The translations under genes were made by a program, and so were the position numbers. The notes under the pieces are model-generated. The model had not been told where the DNA came from. It did not search any database and was given only the letters and a program-made list of their open reading frames with translations. Shown here piece after piece: positions 33,893 to 45,239 of a stretch of 64,000 nt of DNA (positions are counted from its first letter, which is position 1; each line of letters starts with the position of its first letter). The stretch spans positions 1 to 64,000 of the forward strand of contig JASANG010001183.1 in assembly GCA_030248215.1 (NCBI GenBank), written 5' to 3'. The stretch comes from Enoplolaimus lenunculus. Taxonomy: Eukaryota > Nematoda > Enoplea > Enoplida > Thoracostomopsidae.

Positions 33893-34170
33893 ACAAGAGT
33901 GTGCAACTGGGTACATTCTGTGTATTCAAGAATGTACCCGGCACGCGTTGCGTTTTTCTCTTACCCCCCCATTTGGGGGGGTGTTGAAACCTTGAACGCA
34001 GGAAAATACTGTTGCAATATACAGTGCAAACATTGTTCGATTGTATACTTGATTTAGGTTTAACTGAGTTCTGCGTGCAATTGACCCCCTAAATAAGGGG
34101 GGTATGGGCAAAACGCAACGCGCGGTGGTACTTTGTATGCCACGCGTATTTTTGGAAGTTGCACACTCTT
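33893..34170. mobile_element. Family G foldback MITE (GTGTGCAACT ends)
   Basis: AGAGTGTGCAACTGGGTAC at the left is mirrored by AGTTGCACACTCT at the right. Inside, CACGCGTTGCGTTTTTC is mirrored by AAAACGCAACGCGCGG, and ACCCCCCCATTTGGGG by CCCCCTAAATAAGGGGGG. The relative at 40.96-41.23 kb has the same order. Confidence 0.65.
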
Positions 34171-34199
34171 ATTATCGACTCTTGATCAGACCAACGGTT

Positions 34200-34330
34200 G
34201 CTAGTGACGGTGGCTGATCCAGGATTTCTCTGTGGGGGAGATTCGAGGTTGGTCGAATCCCCCTCTCAGATGACGTATTGCTGACAGTTGTCATCGGGAG
34301 TTATGAACTCTTCGAACGAAGGGATTTCAA
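34200..34330. repeat. Dispersed repeat fragment
   Basis: GCTGATCCAGGATTTCTCTG, GATTCGAGGTTGGTCG and GATGACGTATTGCTGACAG; a related fragment is at 58.14-58.24 kb (GCAGATCCAAGATTTCTCG). Confidence 0.4.
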
Positions 34331-34575
34331 CCAGCCTAACTCTTTACTATTTTCATATGAAGCTCCAGGATTGTTTGTCGGGTTGCTCTGTTCCTTTTAG
34401 GCACTAAACTTTAGGCTCTTAAGGTTTAAATGGTACTATAGTGAGATGACTTGGTACAATCATCGGCTATGGGCATTAAAAATTTCGCTAGCGAAAACAG
34501 CGTGAAACCAGGCGCATAGTTTCGAAATCAAATTGTTCAAAAACTTTATTTTTGGACCAAGTGAAGTTTACAAAT

Positions 34576-34733
34576 TGGGCCCTTGTTTTAAGAGGCGTCC
34601 AGGTTTTTGGTGGGTCTATAAAAGAGCAGGTTTAGTTTCTAGATTACTTAGACTTAACCATAAGTGTAAGCTTAGGAACACTTTTTTGCAACGCTTATGC
34701 TTACACTTATGATTATGAATACGCTTAATTGAG
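34576..34733 (-). mobile_element. Family A2 MITE
   Basis: TTGGGCCCTTGTTTTAAGAG, GCGTCCAGGTTTTTGGTGGG and a TTAGGC-like core ending AATACGCTTAATT, where family D sequence begins. Confidence 0.6.
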
Positions 34734-35025
34734 GCACATAAATGACTACAGGACCAAATAAATTTGCGTTCGAAACTTAAAGCGTACTTAAGTTTTGAAA
34801 ATAACATTGAAACTATAACCTTGCATTAACGCTCAAGCTTTTGATGCAGCACAAAAAAACTTTTAATTCAACGGATAGTTGCAATACCGAATGGATATCA
34901 GTAACGAAGGACGGCGAAGGGCAGATTAAAAATAAATAACAGTCCGTAACCGAATTACTAAGAGGGCGTACCCTCTGGAGAGGCCAAATAAATATCAGTC
35001 TCTCCTCTTATTCGGGTCGCTACAG
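34734..35025. mobile_element. Family D MITE, left end lost
   Basis: Continues directly from the A2 copy and ends TTCGGGTCGCTACAG followed by TA. Confidence 0.65.
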
Positions 35026-35029
35026 TAGT

Positions 35030-36590
35030 CAAGCGAGGATAACAACTACAGGGCGGGCGAGGTCAGTCGCTCCCTTCTTACATAAATCTTGGCTTTTCTG
35101 ATCAAAATTATATCAGCATTCAAAAAATTTATTAGCGAGAAAAATCCTTACCCTAGGTTGCACTTTAGCTGACCATCGTAGTAATAACTTCAAGTCTACA
35201 GGGGCGCGCTTGGGTTACAAACAGTTAATGTGTCCGTACATGCTTAAAAACCAACCTCCACATGGTATACAAGTACAATAAGCTATTATATAAATGTTTC
35301 TTCTAACTCTAAAATTTTACTAGTAACTATAAGGGTTGGTATTGGGCCGAAGCCTATGCCACTTATCCTTGTCAGGTCCAAACCTTCTGAGATCAATAAA
35401 ATAGACACGCTTTGCTTAGCTACTCGGCCAATTTCAGGGATGGGGCGTCCGTCACCCCAAATCCAGAGTACTCTGACCTTCTAGACCCATATATTGGTAA
35501 TTTTATTACAGGTGTACGAACCCAATGGTATCCCCACAGTAACTCGACATAAATTGTGGACTTTTGCGCTAACCTGTAGTCAGTTGTCTCATAGTGTTTC
35601 AAGGCAGTTTAAATCAACTTTACCACCAAATCTTAATATTCCAGATTAGTATCATTAAAATATCTAAAACGAACAAGTCGCATTTTGCAACGGTACATCA
35701 CTTCCGTGAAAATGTTTTTTCAGATTGAAAAACAATCAATTTATTCGAAAATGTTGCTTCAAGTACCCCCATAAACTAATATTTTCATCCCAACAAGTCA
35801 TCTCGAACAAATTCGGCCAAGTTTTTTTATTAAACACAATATATCAGTAAAAAGTATTAGCTATGTAATTATACGACAAAATTTTGTGAAAATAATTAGC
35901 TAAACAAGAATGTCTATAAAAGAAACCAGTTTCCCAATGTCATCTGTTTCACAGTCATCGCTACTGGCGTTCCCCGTTCTGTAGAGCTGATGTCTCTCGT
36001 TTGTCCATATTAACCGGCTAATAAGGCGAAACCAACGTTTTTTACAAAACTCTTTATCGCTTTAAACAATTTAATCAGGCGTAAAAGCTTTGAAAACGAG
36101 TCTGCTTCTAAATTCAGACAATACATACGAATAAATAAATAAATAAATATAAATAAATAAATAAATAAATCTATATATATATATATATATATATTGTCTT
36201 ATCCACTGTTGTGTCTCTGATCATTCAAATCTGATTTGCCAAATTGACGATAATATATTGCTGAGTTCGACATATTGTTTTTGCTGATTTAAGGGAGTTT
36301 TTTGTCACAAAAAACGCCCATCTAAAACATTATCGCTTTAGAAGTTTAATAGAGTAAATCTAGCGTTAAAAAGGCGATAACGCAATGAATTGAAAAATAA
36401 ACATAAGATACCCGTGGTGTGATACTTTCGAAGGTTATTCGGACATTAGATAATATGATATATGAAGGTAATCAGGAGAACACTAAGAAGCTAATATAAC
36501 TTGGTAAACCAGGATACACGCCAATAGAAACCTGATGTTTCAACAGAACATCCAAAGTTATACCTTTTTAACTAAAGAATTAAGAGTTTC
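35030..36590. other. No gene recognised
   Basis: A 60-codon minus-strand frame (35420-35602) lacks motifs and splice sites. A microsatellite lies at 36131-36195. Otherwise nothing assignable. Confidence 0.35.
36131..36195. repeat. (AAAT)n then (TA)n microsatellite
   Basis: About ten AAAT units, with one shorter unit, run into about ten TA units. Confidence 0.85.
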
Positions 36591-36779
36591 GGCCAGTGTA
36601 AGGAACACAGGCAGTACCGTATAAGCATATTCATTATCCTAAGCCTAAACTGAAGCACAAGAATGAGCGTAGTCCTAAGCCTAAGCCTAAGCCTAAGCCA
36701 AGCAAAAAAGTCTAAAGCTTATGCTTACTCTATTCTAGTACCACAGAAAAACGTTCCGCTCCTGAACTTTACATGGGCC
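36591..36779 (+). mobile_element. Family A MITE
   Basis: GGCCAGTGTAAGGAACACAG to CTGAACTTTACATGGGCC; exact target duplication AGAGTTTC (36583-36590, 36780-36787). Confidence 0.88.
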
Positions 36780-36895
36780 AGAGTTTCGTTCTATTACGGA
36801 TATAATTTCTAGAAGGCGATGTTTTAAACAAGTCAAAAAACACACAGAAGTCATGTAAGCTTTGCAATTGCAACATAGGATTATATAAGGTCACG

Positions 36896-37048
36896 GGCAA
36901 GCTTAAACTTTAGACTATTTTTTGCTTAGGCTTAGTCTTTGGCTTAAACTTAGTCTTTGGCTTAGGTATAAGCTTATTCTTGCGCTCAGGTTTAGGCTTA
37001 AAAATATGCCTATGCTACTGTTACTGCCCTATTCTATAAAATTGCCCG
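36896..37048 (-). mobile_element. Family A MITE, degraded
   Basis: AAGCTTAAACTTTAGACTAT, variant hexamers and GCCCTATTCTATAAAATTGCCC at the right end; the left terminal repeat is gone. Confidence 0.55.
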
Positions 37049-37227
37049 CAACGGACAAGATGAAAACATTAATACATGCTTTAATTGTAGCGAACCTAAT
37101 TTGTTACGAACATATTTCCTCATATTAATCTACAAGAGGGCTAAAATTTTTCACGAGCATGGTCATTAAAAGGAACAGAGACGGCAAAGCCAACCCGTGC
37201 TGTGAAAAGAAAAATAAATATATACAA

Positions 37228-37532
37228 TATATGTTTATATCTGTTGAATGAAACGTTTATTTGTCTTGTATCAAAACCTTGAGCGACAATGCAAGGTTAT
37301 ACTATTAAGGAATGTACTTTCAAAACTTAAGTACGCTGTACGGTTTCGAACTCAACTTTATTTGGGCTTGGAGTTATGCACTTCAATTTTGAACAATTGA
37401 TATTTATGAATTTTAATTAGGTTTTAGGGATTTTATCCACTTGCGGACTTTTGTTAGGGATACGGACACCTATTGATTGGGACTCAAAATGCGGACCCCC
37501 TCTTATTACCCCTCTTATTTGGTTAACTACAG
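37228..37532. mobile_element. Family D MITE, left end lost
   Basis: TCTGTTGAATGAAACGTTTA to CTTATTTGGTTAACTACAG followed by TA. Confidence 0.65.
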
Positions 37533-37640
37533 TATATATAGTATCATAGCTTTGTACAAAACGCTAAGAAAATTTCTGAGTTCAAACTAAAATCGTTGAC
37601 AAGACAAACTTGTATCACTTCAATTTTTGTTAGTCAAAAT

Positions 37641-37790
37641 GACCAATATAAAGAATAGGGGTGGAACAGTATTATAAGCATATTGCTAAGCCTAAGCCTA
37701 AGCCTAAGCAAATGAAAAAATAGTCTTAAGCTTAAGATACTTTATTGCAGTCCCACAGTAAAATGTTCCGCCCCTGATCTTTACATGGCC
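37641..37790 (+). mobile_element. Family A MITE, short core
   Basis: GACCAATATAAAGAATAGGG to CCCCTGATCTTTACATGGCC with only four hexamers. Flanks GTCAAAAT and GTTAAAAT are a near-duplication. Confidence 0.78.
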
Positions 37791-38971
37791 GGTTAAAATT
37801 ATGAATTTTTTATTCACAAAATTTATCGGTGTTGTATAACACGGTTTTCAAAAGTTTTACTGTTTTGGAAGCTAAACTTAACCCTACGTACTAAACATTT
37901 ACAATACAGTTTATTAACCTCCCCGTAAATATTAATCTTTACTTTTTTATTCTAAAACATTTTTCTGTGCAGATTTGCAAGTCAAATTTACGGTTCTGCT
38001 CAAATTTGGCCCGTGGCAAAAATTTAACTGGAGATTTCAGTAAGTAATTTTGCATCTTCGTGTAATCGCTTAAGACTGGTAACGGGCGATGTACTTCGCC
38101 GTGAGTCTGAAAAGTTGAAATAGTTCGTCGAACAAGGAAAATCTAACTTGCAAACTTAAATTAATATTTTGAAATGAAAAAAAATATCAATGAGACAAAC
38201 ATTTTTGTCTATTTAATAAAACGAATAATGTTTGCCTGTGGTCCAAAAACCAACATGGCACTTAATTCGTTGCGCAGGAAAACAATTTAAGCGGAACCAA
38301 GTGTATCACACGCGCTCTTGCACAGGCTGACTGTGGACATTTTTGACGCTGAAATGCACAAAAATTTGCATGCAACTTTTCTTTTCACAAAATGATCACA
38401 ATTTTTAAGTCCTAAGAAATTTCTGTAAACAAAGAGACACTGCAAAGTTGCGCAGAATTCGTATATGGGGAATTCCAGTTTTAATTATATAGATATATAA
38501 TAGCTGAGGCAATCTGATTTAAACAGAAATTTTACATGTACGCCAATTTTATTATTGGGCTTCAAAACTGCAACCTAAGCAACGTTCTTGGCCCTGTCTA
38601 AATATAGCGCGCAGGCTATGGGCATTGGACCGTATCGTGGCAGCTGGTACAACATATTGTCTTATATACACGTCAGACCATTCAAATTAGAACCCTATAA
38701 GATTGTAAACAATACTACGCAAACACACGAAACCATTTCTTAAAGTAGGTATCACGCAAGTTTTAATTAGAATTTTCAAATAAAAACTCAAGTTTAAGCG
38801 CACAAATGTTGCCAAAAACTGGCCCAAGGGTGGATGCACTAGTTTTTAAAGACGAGTTTTAAGCCATTTTTTGAAACAATTACACCCGTACAAATTAATT
38901 CATTTTGATTGCATACAGCGAGTGTAAAATATTTAACACTGTAGCTGCCGGAGTCCTTTTATCGCAGTGTT
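37791..38971. other. No gene recognised
   Basis: AT-rich; no exon, repeat end or RNA gene could be supported. Confidence 0.4.
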
Positions 38972-39166
38972 GGCGAATGTAAAGAACAGCGGCGGAATAG
39001 TAGGTACAAGCTTATTCTTAAGGCTAAGCCTAAGCCTAAGCATAAGAATGAGTTTATTTCTAAGCCTAAGCGTAAGCCTAAGCCACGCAAAAATTAGTCT
39101 AAAGCTTAAGCTAACTCTATTCTAGTCCCACACAAAAACTTTCGGCCCCTGATCTTCACACGGGCC
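38972..39166 (+). mobile_element. Family A MITE
   Basis: GGCGAATGTAAAGAACAGCG to CCTGATCTTCACACGGGCC; core of CCTAAG and GCGTAAG units. Confidence 0.75.
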
Positions 39167-39291
39167 GTATTGCTTGTGAAGCTGTTTCAACGTCATACTG
39201 TTTTTCTCAAAACGCCGTGCACTGATACTATCATGCGTAAAGCGAGTTCCAGGATAAAATCGTTGGAAGAAAAAATTACAGGATGGCTTAG

Positions 39292-39480
39292 GGCCCATGT
39301 ATAGAACAGTGCCGGAACAGTAGTATAAGCGTGGATACTGAAGCTTTTTTGGCTTCAGTGTCTATGACACTACCCCCTCAAAAGTCACCGGGTGTACGCA
39401 TGTTATTGTGGAAGTTGCATTAAACTGACTCTGTTACAGCCCCTCAGGAAAACGATCCGGCCCTGTTCTAAACATGGACC
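39292..39480 (+). mobile_element. Family A MITE with a different core
   Basis: Ends are standard (GGCCCATGTATAGAACAGTG, CGGCCCTGTTCTAAACATGGACC) and the target duplication TGGCTTAG is exact (39284-39291, 39481-39488). The TTAGGC hexamers are absent; instead there is GATACTGAAGCTTTTTTGGC and unrelated sequence to about 39410. Confidence 0.82.
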
Positions 39481-39938
39481 TGGCTTAGGCTCGCAGCCCA
39501 TTGAACTCGATAAAAAGAATCCAATTTTTCATTAAATCAAATTTGAGCGTGAATTTCTAAAAACAGGTAATACAACCGCCGAAATATACGCTATAATTTG
39601 CGAAATCAACTCATTTTAGACCAAATACGTCCGTCAGATCAGACTAAAAAACAACTTCCTACAAGTCTTGCAAAACTGCCGACAATAATTATTCATCTCA
39701 CGTTTGATACTCAGACGAAACAGATACAAATATGTTGTTCTACAAGCAATTTGTACAATTCTATCCACAGTTGAACTGGCTTCAGAGGGTGTAAACAGCA
39801 ATTCGAAAACAACTACGAAATCTGAACGAGGTGCCGAAATGGCTGGAGAAAATCTGGCATTTTAGGTTCAGGTGCGTTGACACTGGCCGTACAACGTAAA
39901 AGCTTGTTTCTGCCGCAGGCTGTCGCTTATCAATTCGA
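39481..39938. other. No gene recognised
   Basis: Unassigned; nothing supported. Confidence 0.35.
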
Positions 39939-40123
39939 GTCCACGTTACTTTAAGGGGCGTCCAGGTTTCTGGTGGATCTATAAAATAGTACGTTTAGAT
40001 TCTTTACAATTTTTTGCTTAGGTTTAGGCTCAGGTTTAGACTTGAACACATTTTTGCAACGGTTAGACTTAGGCTTACGAATACGCTTAATCTACTGTTA
40101 CGCCCTTTGAAGCAACATTGGCC
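39939..40123 (-). mobile_element. Family A2 MITE
   Basis: GTCCACGTTACTTTAAGGGG to CGCCCTTTGAAGCAACATTGGCC, with a TTAGGC-like core. Confidence 0.7.
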
Positions 40124-40515
40124 CTTTTGCGAACCCTACAGGATTGAGGATAGCAAGCAATAGATTAGGCTTTGGTTTTAGACAAATATCAACAGTAATA
40201 CTTAGGCTTACGTTTCGCCTTTATCTTTACGCTAGAGCTTAGCTTAATTTTGCCCAATGTCAATTATATTGGCGCGCCCAATAGCAGACGGCGTGACTAG
40301 GAAGCATAGAGAGGGGGAAGGGAAGGCTTAATCTTACGCTTAGAATTAGGATTAAACTTTCGTCTGAGTTGATTAATTAACTCACTGGAATTTACAGTGA
40401 AAGAATTAAACGGCAGAGTTTGAAAAAAGAACAATTTCAATTCAACTCAAATTTTAGTTCGTTTCCTGTACAGTACAACACAATGATAAAATCACGAGTG
40501 CATGATACAAGAGTA
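40124..40515. repeat. Fragments of hexamer and family C repeats
   Basis: CTTAGGCTTACGTTTCGCC (40.20 kb) and GAGTTGATTAATTAACTCAC then GGAATTTACAGTG (40.37-40.40 kb, one family C end). No gene. Confidence 0.45.
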
Positions 40516-40959
40516 CTGTAGTGACCCGAATAAGAGGGGGGACTGATATTTATTTGGCCTCTCCAGAGGGTACCCCCTTGTTATTCGGTTACGGACTGTT
40601 ATTTATTATTAACCCACGCTCCGCCGCCCTTCGTTACTGATATATATCTGGTACTGCAATTATCCGTTGAATTAAACGTTTATTTGTCTTGTGTCAATAG
40701 CTTGAGCGATAATACAAGGATATACTTAAGAATGTACTTTCAAAACTTAAGTACGCTTTAAAGTTTCGAACTCAAATTATTTGGTCCTGGAGTCATTTAT
40801 GTGCTACAATTTAGGGTTAATTGACATTTATGGACTCTAATTAGGGTTTAGGGACTCTATTCGCTTACGGACTCTTATTAGTGCATACGGACTCCTATTG
40901 ATTCGGACTCAAAATGGAGACCCCCACTTATAACCCCCCTCTTAATCGGGTCAATACAG
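40516..40959. mobile_element. Family D MITE, near full length
   Basis: CTGTAGTGACCCGAATAAGA to CTTAATCGGGTCAATACAG. Left TA is present; on the right the family G element follows at once, which may have inserted at the end. Confidence 0.8.
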
Positions 40960-41226
40960 TGTGCAACTCTTGGAGTTCAACATGGTACAAAATATACTCG
41001 AGACGCGTTGCGTTTTTGACCGAACCCCGTTCATTTAGAGGGGGGTACAACCTGTGCGACCCATTGCACTGTATGTATCTGGCAACAAAAATGTTCCGCT
41101 TATTGTTTAATTTAGGCGTATTGCATGTGCCAGCGACCCCCGCTTATAAATAAGGGGGTTAGTCAAAAATACAATGACCGGTGGAATATATTGTACCATG
41201 CGGAATTCCAAGAGTTGCACATTCTT
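40960..41226. mobile_element. Family G foldback MITE
   Basis: GTGCAACTCTTGGAGTTCAA mirrored by GAATTCCAAGAGTTGCAC; inside, GACGCGTTGCGTTTTTGACC as in the 33.9 kb copy. Confidence 0.65.
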
Positions 41227-41274
41227 GAATCATGCATTATTGATAGATTTGATCAAAATCTGTTAAGCCTCAGT

Positions 41275-41476
41275 AGCCCATGTACAGATCATGAGTGGAA
41301 CGCTTTTCCGTGCGATTAGAATAGAGTAAGCTTAAGGTTTAGACTAATTTTTTGCCTGCCTTAGGCTTAGGCTTAGGCTTAGGAATATGCTCATTATTAC
41401 GCTTTGGCTTAGGCTTAGGTTTAGGCTTTAGGAATATGCTTATAATACTGTTCCGCCCCTATTCTTTACATTGGCC
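41275..41476 (-). mobile_element. Family A MITE
   Basis: AGCCCATGTACAGATCATGA to CTATTCTTTACATTGGCC; exact target duplication GCCTCAGT (41267-41274, 41477-41484). Confidence 0.88.
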
Positions 41477-41729
41477 GCCTCAGTGCGCATAAAACGGAAG
41501 CTTGTAAACGAAATTTGTACATAAAAGTGGTTCAATTAAAATAAGATAACCGTGTTTCCATATTTATATTTCATTTCTAAAATGCTTACAAATCCAGAAC
41601 GTAAATCACCAGCACAACATACATGACACGTGAAAGCGAAGGTTTATGTACCAGAGTAACTCAAATTGCACCAAAAATTCGTTAATTTTTAATTACCAAA
41701 TAAATGGTTAAGCTTAAGCTTTACTTTTT

Positions 41730-42312
41730 TGACGTGCGGCGCCGTCCAGCGCCGTCAGTCATCCGCACGGTATCGTCCGGCGCTGTCCGTCACCCGCACG
41801 GTATCGTCCGGCGCTGTCCGTCACCCGCACGGTATCGTCCGGCGCTGTCCGTCACCCGCACGGTATCGTCCGGCGCCGTCCTTCACCCGTACGGCGCCGT
41901 CCATCACCGTGCGTTGTCGTACGCAAATAACTTACGTACAACAACGTATGGTGACGAACGGCGCCATACGGGTGACGGACGGTGACGGACGGCGCCATAC
42001 GGGTACGCACAGTGACGGACGGCGCCGTTCGGGTAACGCACAGTGACGGACGGCGCCGTTCGGGTAACGCACAGTGACGGACGGCGCCGTTCGGGTAACG
42101 CACAGTGACGGACGGCGCCGTTCGGGTAACGCACAGTGACGGACGGCGCCGTTCGGGTAACGCACAGTGACGGACGGCGCCGTTCGGGTAACGCACAGTG
42201 ACGGACGGCGCCGTTCGGGTAACGCACAGTGACGGACGGCGCCGTTCGGGTAACGCACAGTGACGGACGGCGCCGTTCGGGTGACGCACAGTGACGAACG
42301 GCGCCGGACATC
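41730..42312. repeat. GC-rich palindromic minisatellite
   Basis: The left arm (41.73-41.89 kb) has four to five units of about 31 bp built on GTATCGTCCGGCGCTGTCCG. The right arm (42.00-42.30 kb) has ten units of exactly 31 bp built on GGTAACGCACAGTGACGGAC. They meet at a centre AACTTACGTACAACAACG, and the arms are inverted relative to each other. GC content far exceeds the surroundings. Long frames on both strands across it (up to 145 codons, Arg/Pro/Thr-rich) come from the 31-bp repeat, whose length rotates frames without stops, and are not taken as genes. Confidence 0.9.
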
Positions 42313-42884
42313 AAGTATATCGCAACCCTTACACGTTGAAAACCTTTAGCAGAAACGAGTATATAACGAAACCAGAATTTTGATATATTTGTAGGACCAT
42401 TTAAACGATGTAATTGTTGGAAACTTTCTAGTCCGTTCTAGAAAAAAATATAACTCATATTCAGTGTGGATCCATGGATAATAGTACATTCTCTGACTGT
42501 AAATTTAAATGATCCTGAAAATTTTGCAATGCAAATGGTTCATTTGAAACTCACACTATGTTTGGTAGCCAAACACCTGAAAAAACAGCTGTTTTGGCTA
42601 AAAAACATATTGTGAGCGTGAACCATATATGGTGTGTGCATGGACTTCTATCCTGAGATATATAAGCTAAGTTTCCATATTTTGGCGTTAGAGTGGTTCA
42701 ATATACCGAAAAATTAATAGTTCAACCAAAACAAGATAATTTCCACACAGAAGAGTATGCAACTGGGTACATTCTCTGTACAAAACAGCGTAGCTAACGC
42801 TATTACGTTTCCGCCACACCCCATTATTACGCCCCAGTACAATTGAAATCGTCCAGGACACCAAATATAACGAAAAATTTGTAC
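42313..42884. other. No gene recognised
   Basis: A single family G end (AGAGTATGCAACTGGGTACA, 42.755 kb) is present. Otherwise unassigned. Confidence 0.4.
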
Positions 42885-43092
42885 ACTGCAAAAAATGGTG
42901 AGTCAAATTGACTCTCTCGGAAATAGGCTTTTCCTGACTACACAAACTGAGTCGAATTCGACTCTACCAGAGTCAAATTCGATTCAATATGTCGCACGTT
43001 TGATTTTGGCAGAGTCGAATTTGACTCAGTTTGTGTAGTCAAGAAAACAATATCTCCGAGACAGTCAATTTGACTGACCATTTTTTCTAGTG
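42885..43092. mobile_element. Family B MITE (TA target)
   Basis: CACTGCAAAAAATGGTGAGT to CCATTTTTTCTAGTG, TA on both sides (42883-42884, 43093-43094). Confidence 0.82.
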
Positions 43093-43932
43093 TAGCACAA
43101 TTTTTGGTTCAAAATTGAACGACAAAGCAAGCAACAGCTTATAACTTTGAAGTCAAACCAAATTTTTTCACTGTAAAAGCCAAAATTTTGCAAAAAAACC
43201 AAGATACTGTGCATAATGGTGTGATATTTTCATATGTAAATTCTATAATTCTACATAGCAACAGCAAGTGCGCGTTGTCTCCTACTACTATGCAGTTGTT
43301 GAAGATGTTGCAACTCTCGACAGCATGCAGTACACATATCTACTGCAAGTGCAATTTTGCAATTTATGTGTTTCAACGTTTTATATCAGTGTTGTAATGT
43401 CTCTTATGTTGTTGTTGTTTTTGTTTGTTTTTAATTATTAATATTTTTTCGGTACGAAATTTTCACTGTTTGTTACTAAAAGAAGTAGGTCAGATTTTTT
43501 TGCGGTTGACATTTTAGTAGAATCTTCATTCGCTAATTACGGTCGGGCGTTTAGTGTTGACTTCAAATCACCTTGGCTTACGGGCAATATTTCTACAAGG
43601 AGACGGAAATGTGTTGTTAGCCAAACAGGAAAAAATTTTAGTCCCACTGAAACATTAACGCCGCATGGTTCGTCAGAGAGTTTATGGCTTTTTGAAATGC
43701 TGAGTATGACTATAAACCTTGTTATGATATATGCAAAAGGTTGTATTTTACTATTACTTCGTTTACTGCCAATGCCTTAGATGACATTTGGCTTGAATGC
43801 TAGAAAAAGCTTAATAGCTTCAAAATTGACAAATAGAATGCAACTCGTAGAAAATGCAGTCCCTTACACTAAACGGTGGCAGGTATGAAATTTTCGTGTA
43901 TCTTCTTAAACTCTTTAGTCTCTCAATATTTT
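43093..43932. other. No gene recognised
   Basis: AT-rich with a GTTGTTGTTTTTGTTTG run near 43410. Possible distal upstream sequence of the hydroxylase gene; nothing firm. Confidence 0.35.
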
Positions 43933-44138
43933 GGCCCATGTAAAGATCAGGGGCGGAACGTTTTTCTGTGGGACTGCAGTAGAGTAAACTTAAGCTTTAG
44001 ACTATTTTTTGCTTGGCTTAGGCTTACGCTTAGGTTTAGGAATAAATTCATTCTTACGCTTAGGCTTATGCTTAGACTTAGGTTTAGGCTTATGAATAAG
44101 CTTATAATACTGTTCTGCTCCTGTTGTTTACATTGGTC
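43933..44138 (-). mobile_element. Family A MITE
   Basis: GGCCCATGTAAAGATCAGGG to CTGTTGTTTACATTGGTC; exact target duplication AATATTTT (43925-43932, 44139-44146). A clean small copy and a good family consensus. Confidence 0.9.
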
Positions 44139-44463
44139 AATATTTTTTACAAGATTAAAGGGACTCATACTTTATGAGAAATAACATTAGCGTTAATAGT
44201 ATCCGTTGCGTAATTTACAAACATATAAACAATATATCACGATATAAAATCATTAACTCAATATACAGTCTGGTATTTTAAAAACATTAATTCAAAGCTG
44301 GTCAATTGGTTTTTGAAGCATAATGAACCAAAAGTCTAAAATGTCACCGGCTGAGTTTGAGATTTTTGTTACATTTTTTTCACCAAAATACTGAAGAGTA
44401 AAACTATCGTCAATAGCAGGCAAATTTTAAAGAAATAAAAATGTAAATTTTAGCTGCATGAAA

Positions 44464-45196
44464 CACTGTAAATTCTAGTGAATTGATCTCAATTCAGAAT
44501 GAGTTGAATCACTGCACTCAAGCATTATTTCTGATACTATAATTTGCAATGTTGCATTTGAAAAGTATTTCTGTTTTAACCAAAGAGATTTCAGAAAATT
44601 TTTGAAATAAAACCTGAAAATAAAAGTTTTCCAGTTATTTTTTGAAAAATTGTCATAAATCTCAGAAAATCTTGTCAGATTTGCCACAGAAAATACTTTT
44701 CTGAATAGATTCAGAAATACTTTTTTGTGTGTGAGTTTGAATTTAGGTCTTTGAGCGCTGCTCAGAATTCAGAATTGATTGAACGCGTGCTGAGTCAATC
44801 GTTTAAATCATTAAGTATACGATGAGCAACCAAATACAAGTAATATGCGAGCAACACAGACACTGTGAGCAGTGTTTAACAATTCTAACATATATGCGCA
44901 GTGCAAAATCTCTACTAGACGTGAGAGTCCCCTCGGGTTCGAGCGTCAAACTTCTATAGTTGAGTTGTGATCGTAAACGCCTCCTACCCGAGAGACTGCG
45001 GATCGAATCTTACCTTGAAATTACGTCTCATAAAAAATTGAAAATATTCATGTCAGAAAGCATTAATCAACTGACCCGAAATAAAATCAACACTGATTGG
45101 GTTAATGTTTACTGATATTAAGTACAGAAATAACCATAAATTACTAATTCGTTCTCTGATTTGATTATATAATCAACTAAAACGGAATTTACAGTG
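44464..45196. mobile_element. Family C MITE with nested insertions
   Basis: CACTGTAAATTCTAGTGAAT at the left and GGAATTTACAGTG at the right (TA follows), split by about 500 bp that include a family F copy (44.82-45.06 kb). It ends about 40 bp before the hydroxylase ATG, so any 5' UTR overlaps or adjoins it. Confidence 0.65.
44815..45056 (+). mobile_element. Family F piggyBac-like MITE, tRNA-like core
   Basis: The right end ATTCATGTCAGAAAG is the inverse of the family F end CTTTCTCACATGAAT. The interior carries TCTATAGTTGAGTTGTGATCG and GCGGATCGAATCTTACC, matching the tRNA-like part of the 29.6 kb copy. The left boundary is approximate. Confidence 0.55.
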
Positions 45197-45239
45197 TACT
45201 AAACGGTGTAAAAAAAGCTTAAAATTCCTTGAAACAGTC

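Noticed and set aside
42000-42300. CRISPR-like or coding array with long frames on both strands (up to 145 codons)
   Set aside because: The 31-bp unit is tandem without unique spacers. Frames stay open because the unit lacks stops, and the translations are low-complexity repeats on both strands.
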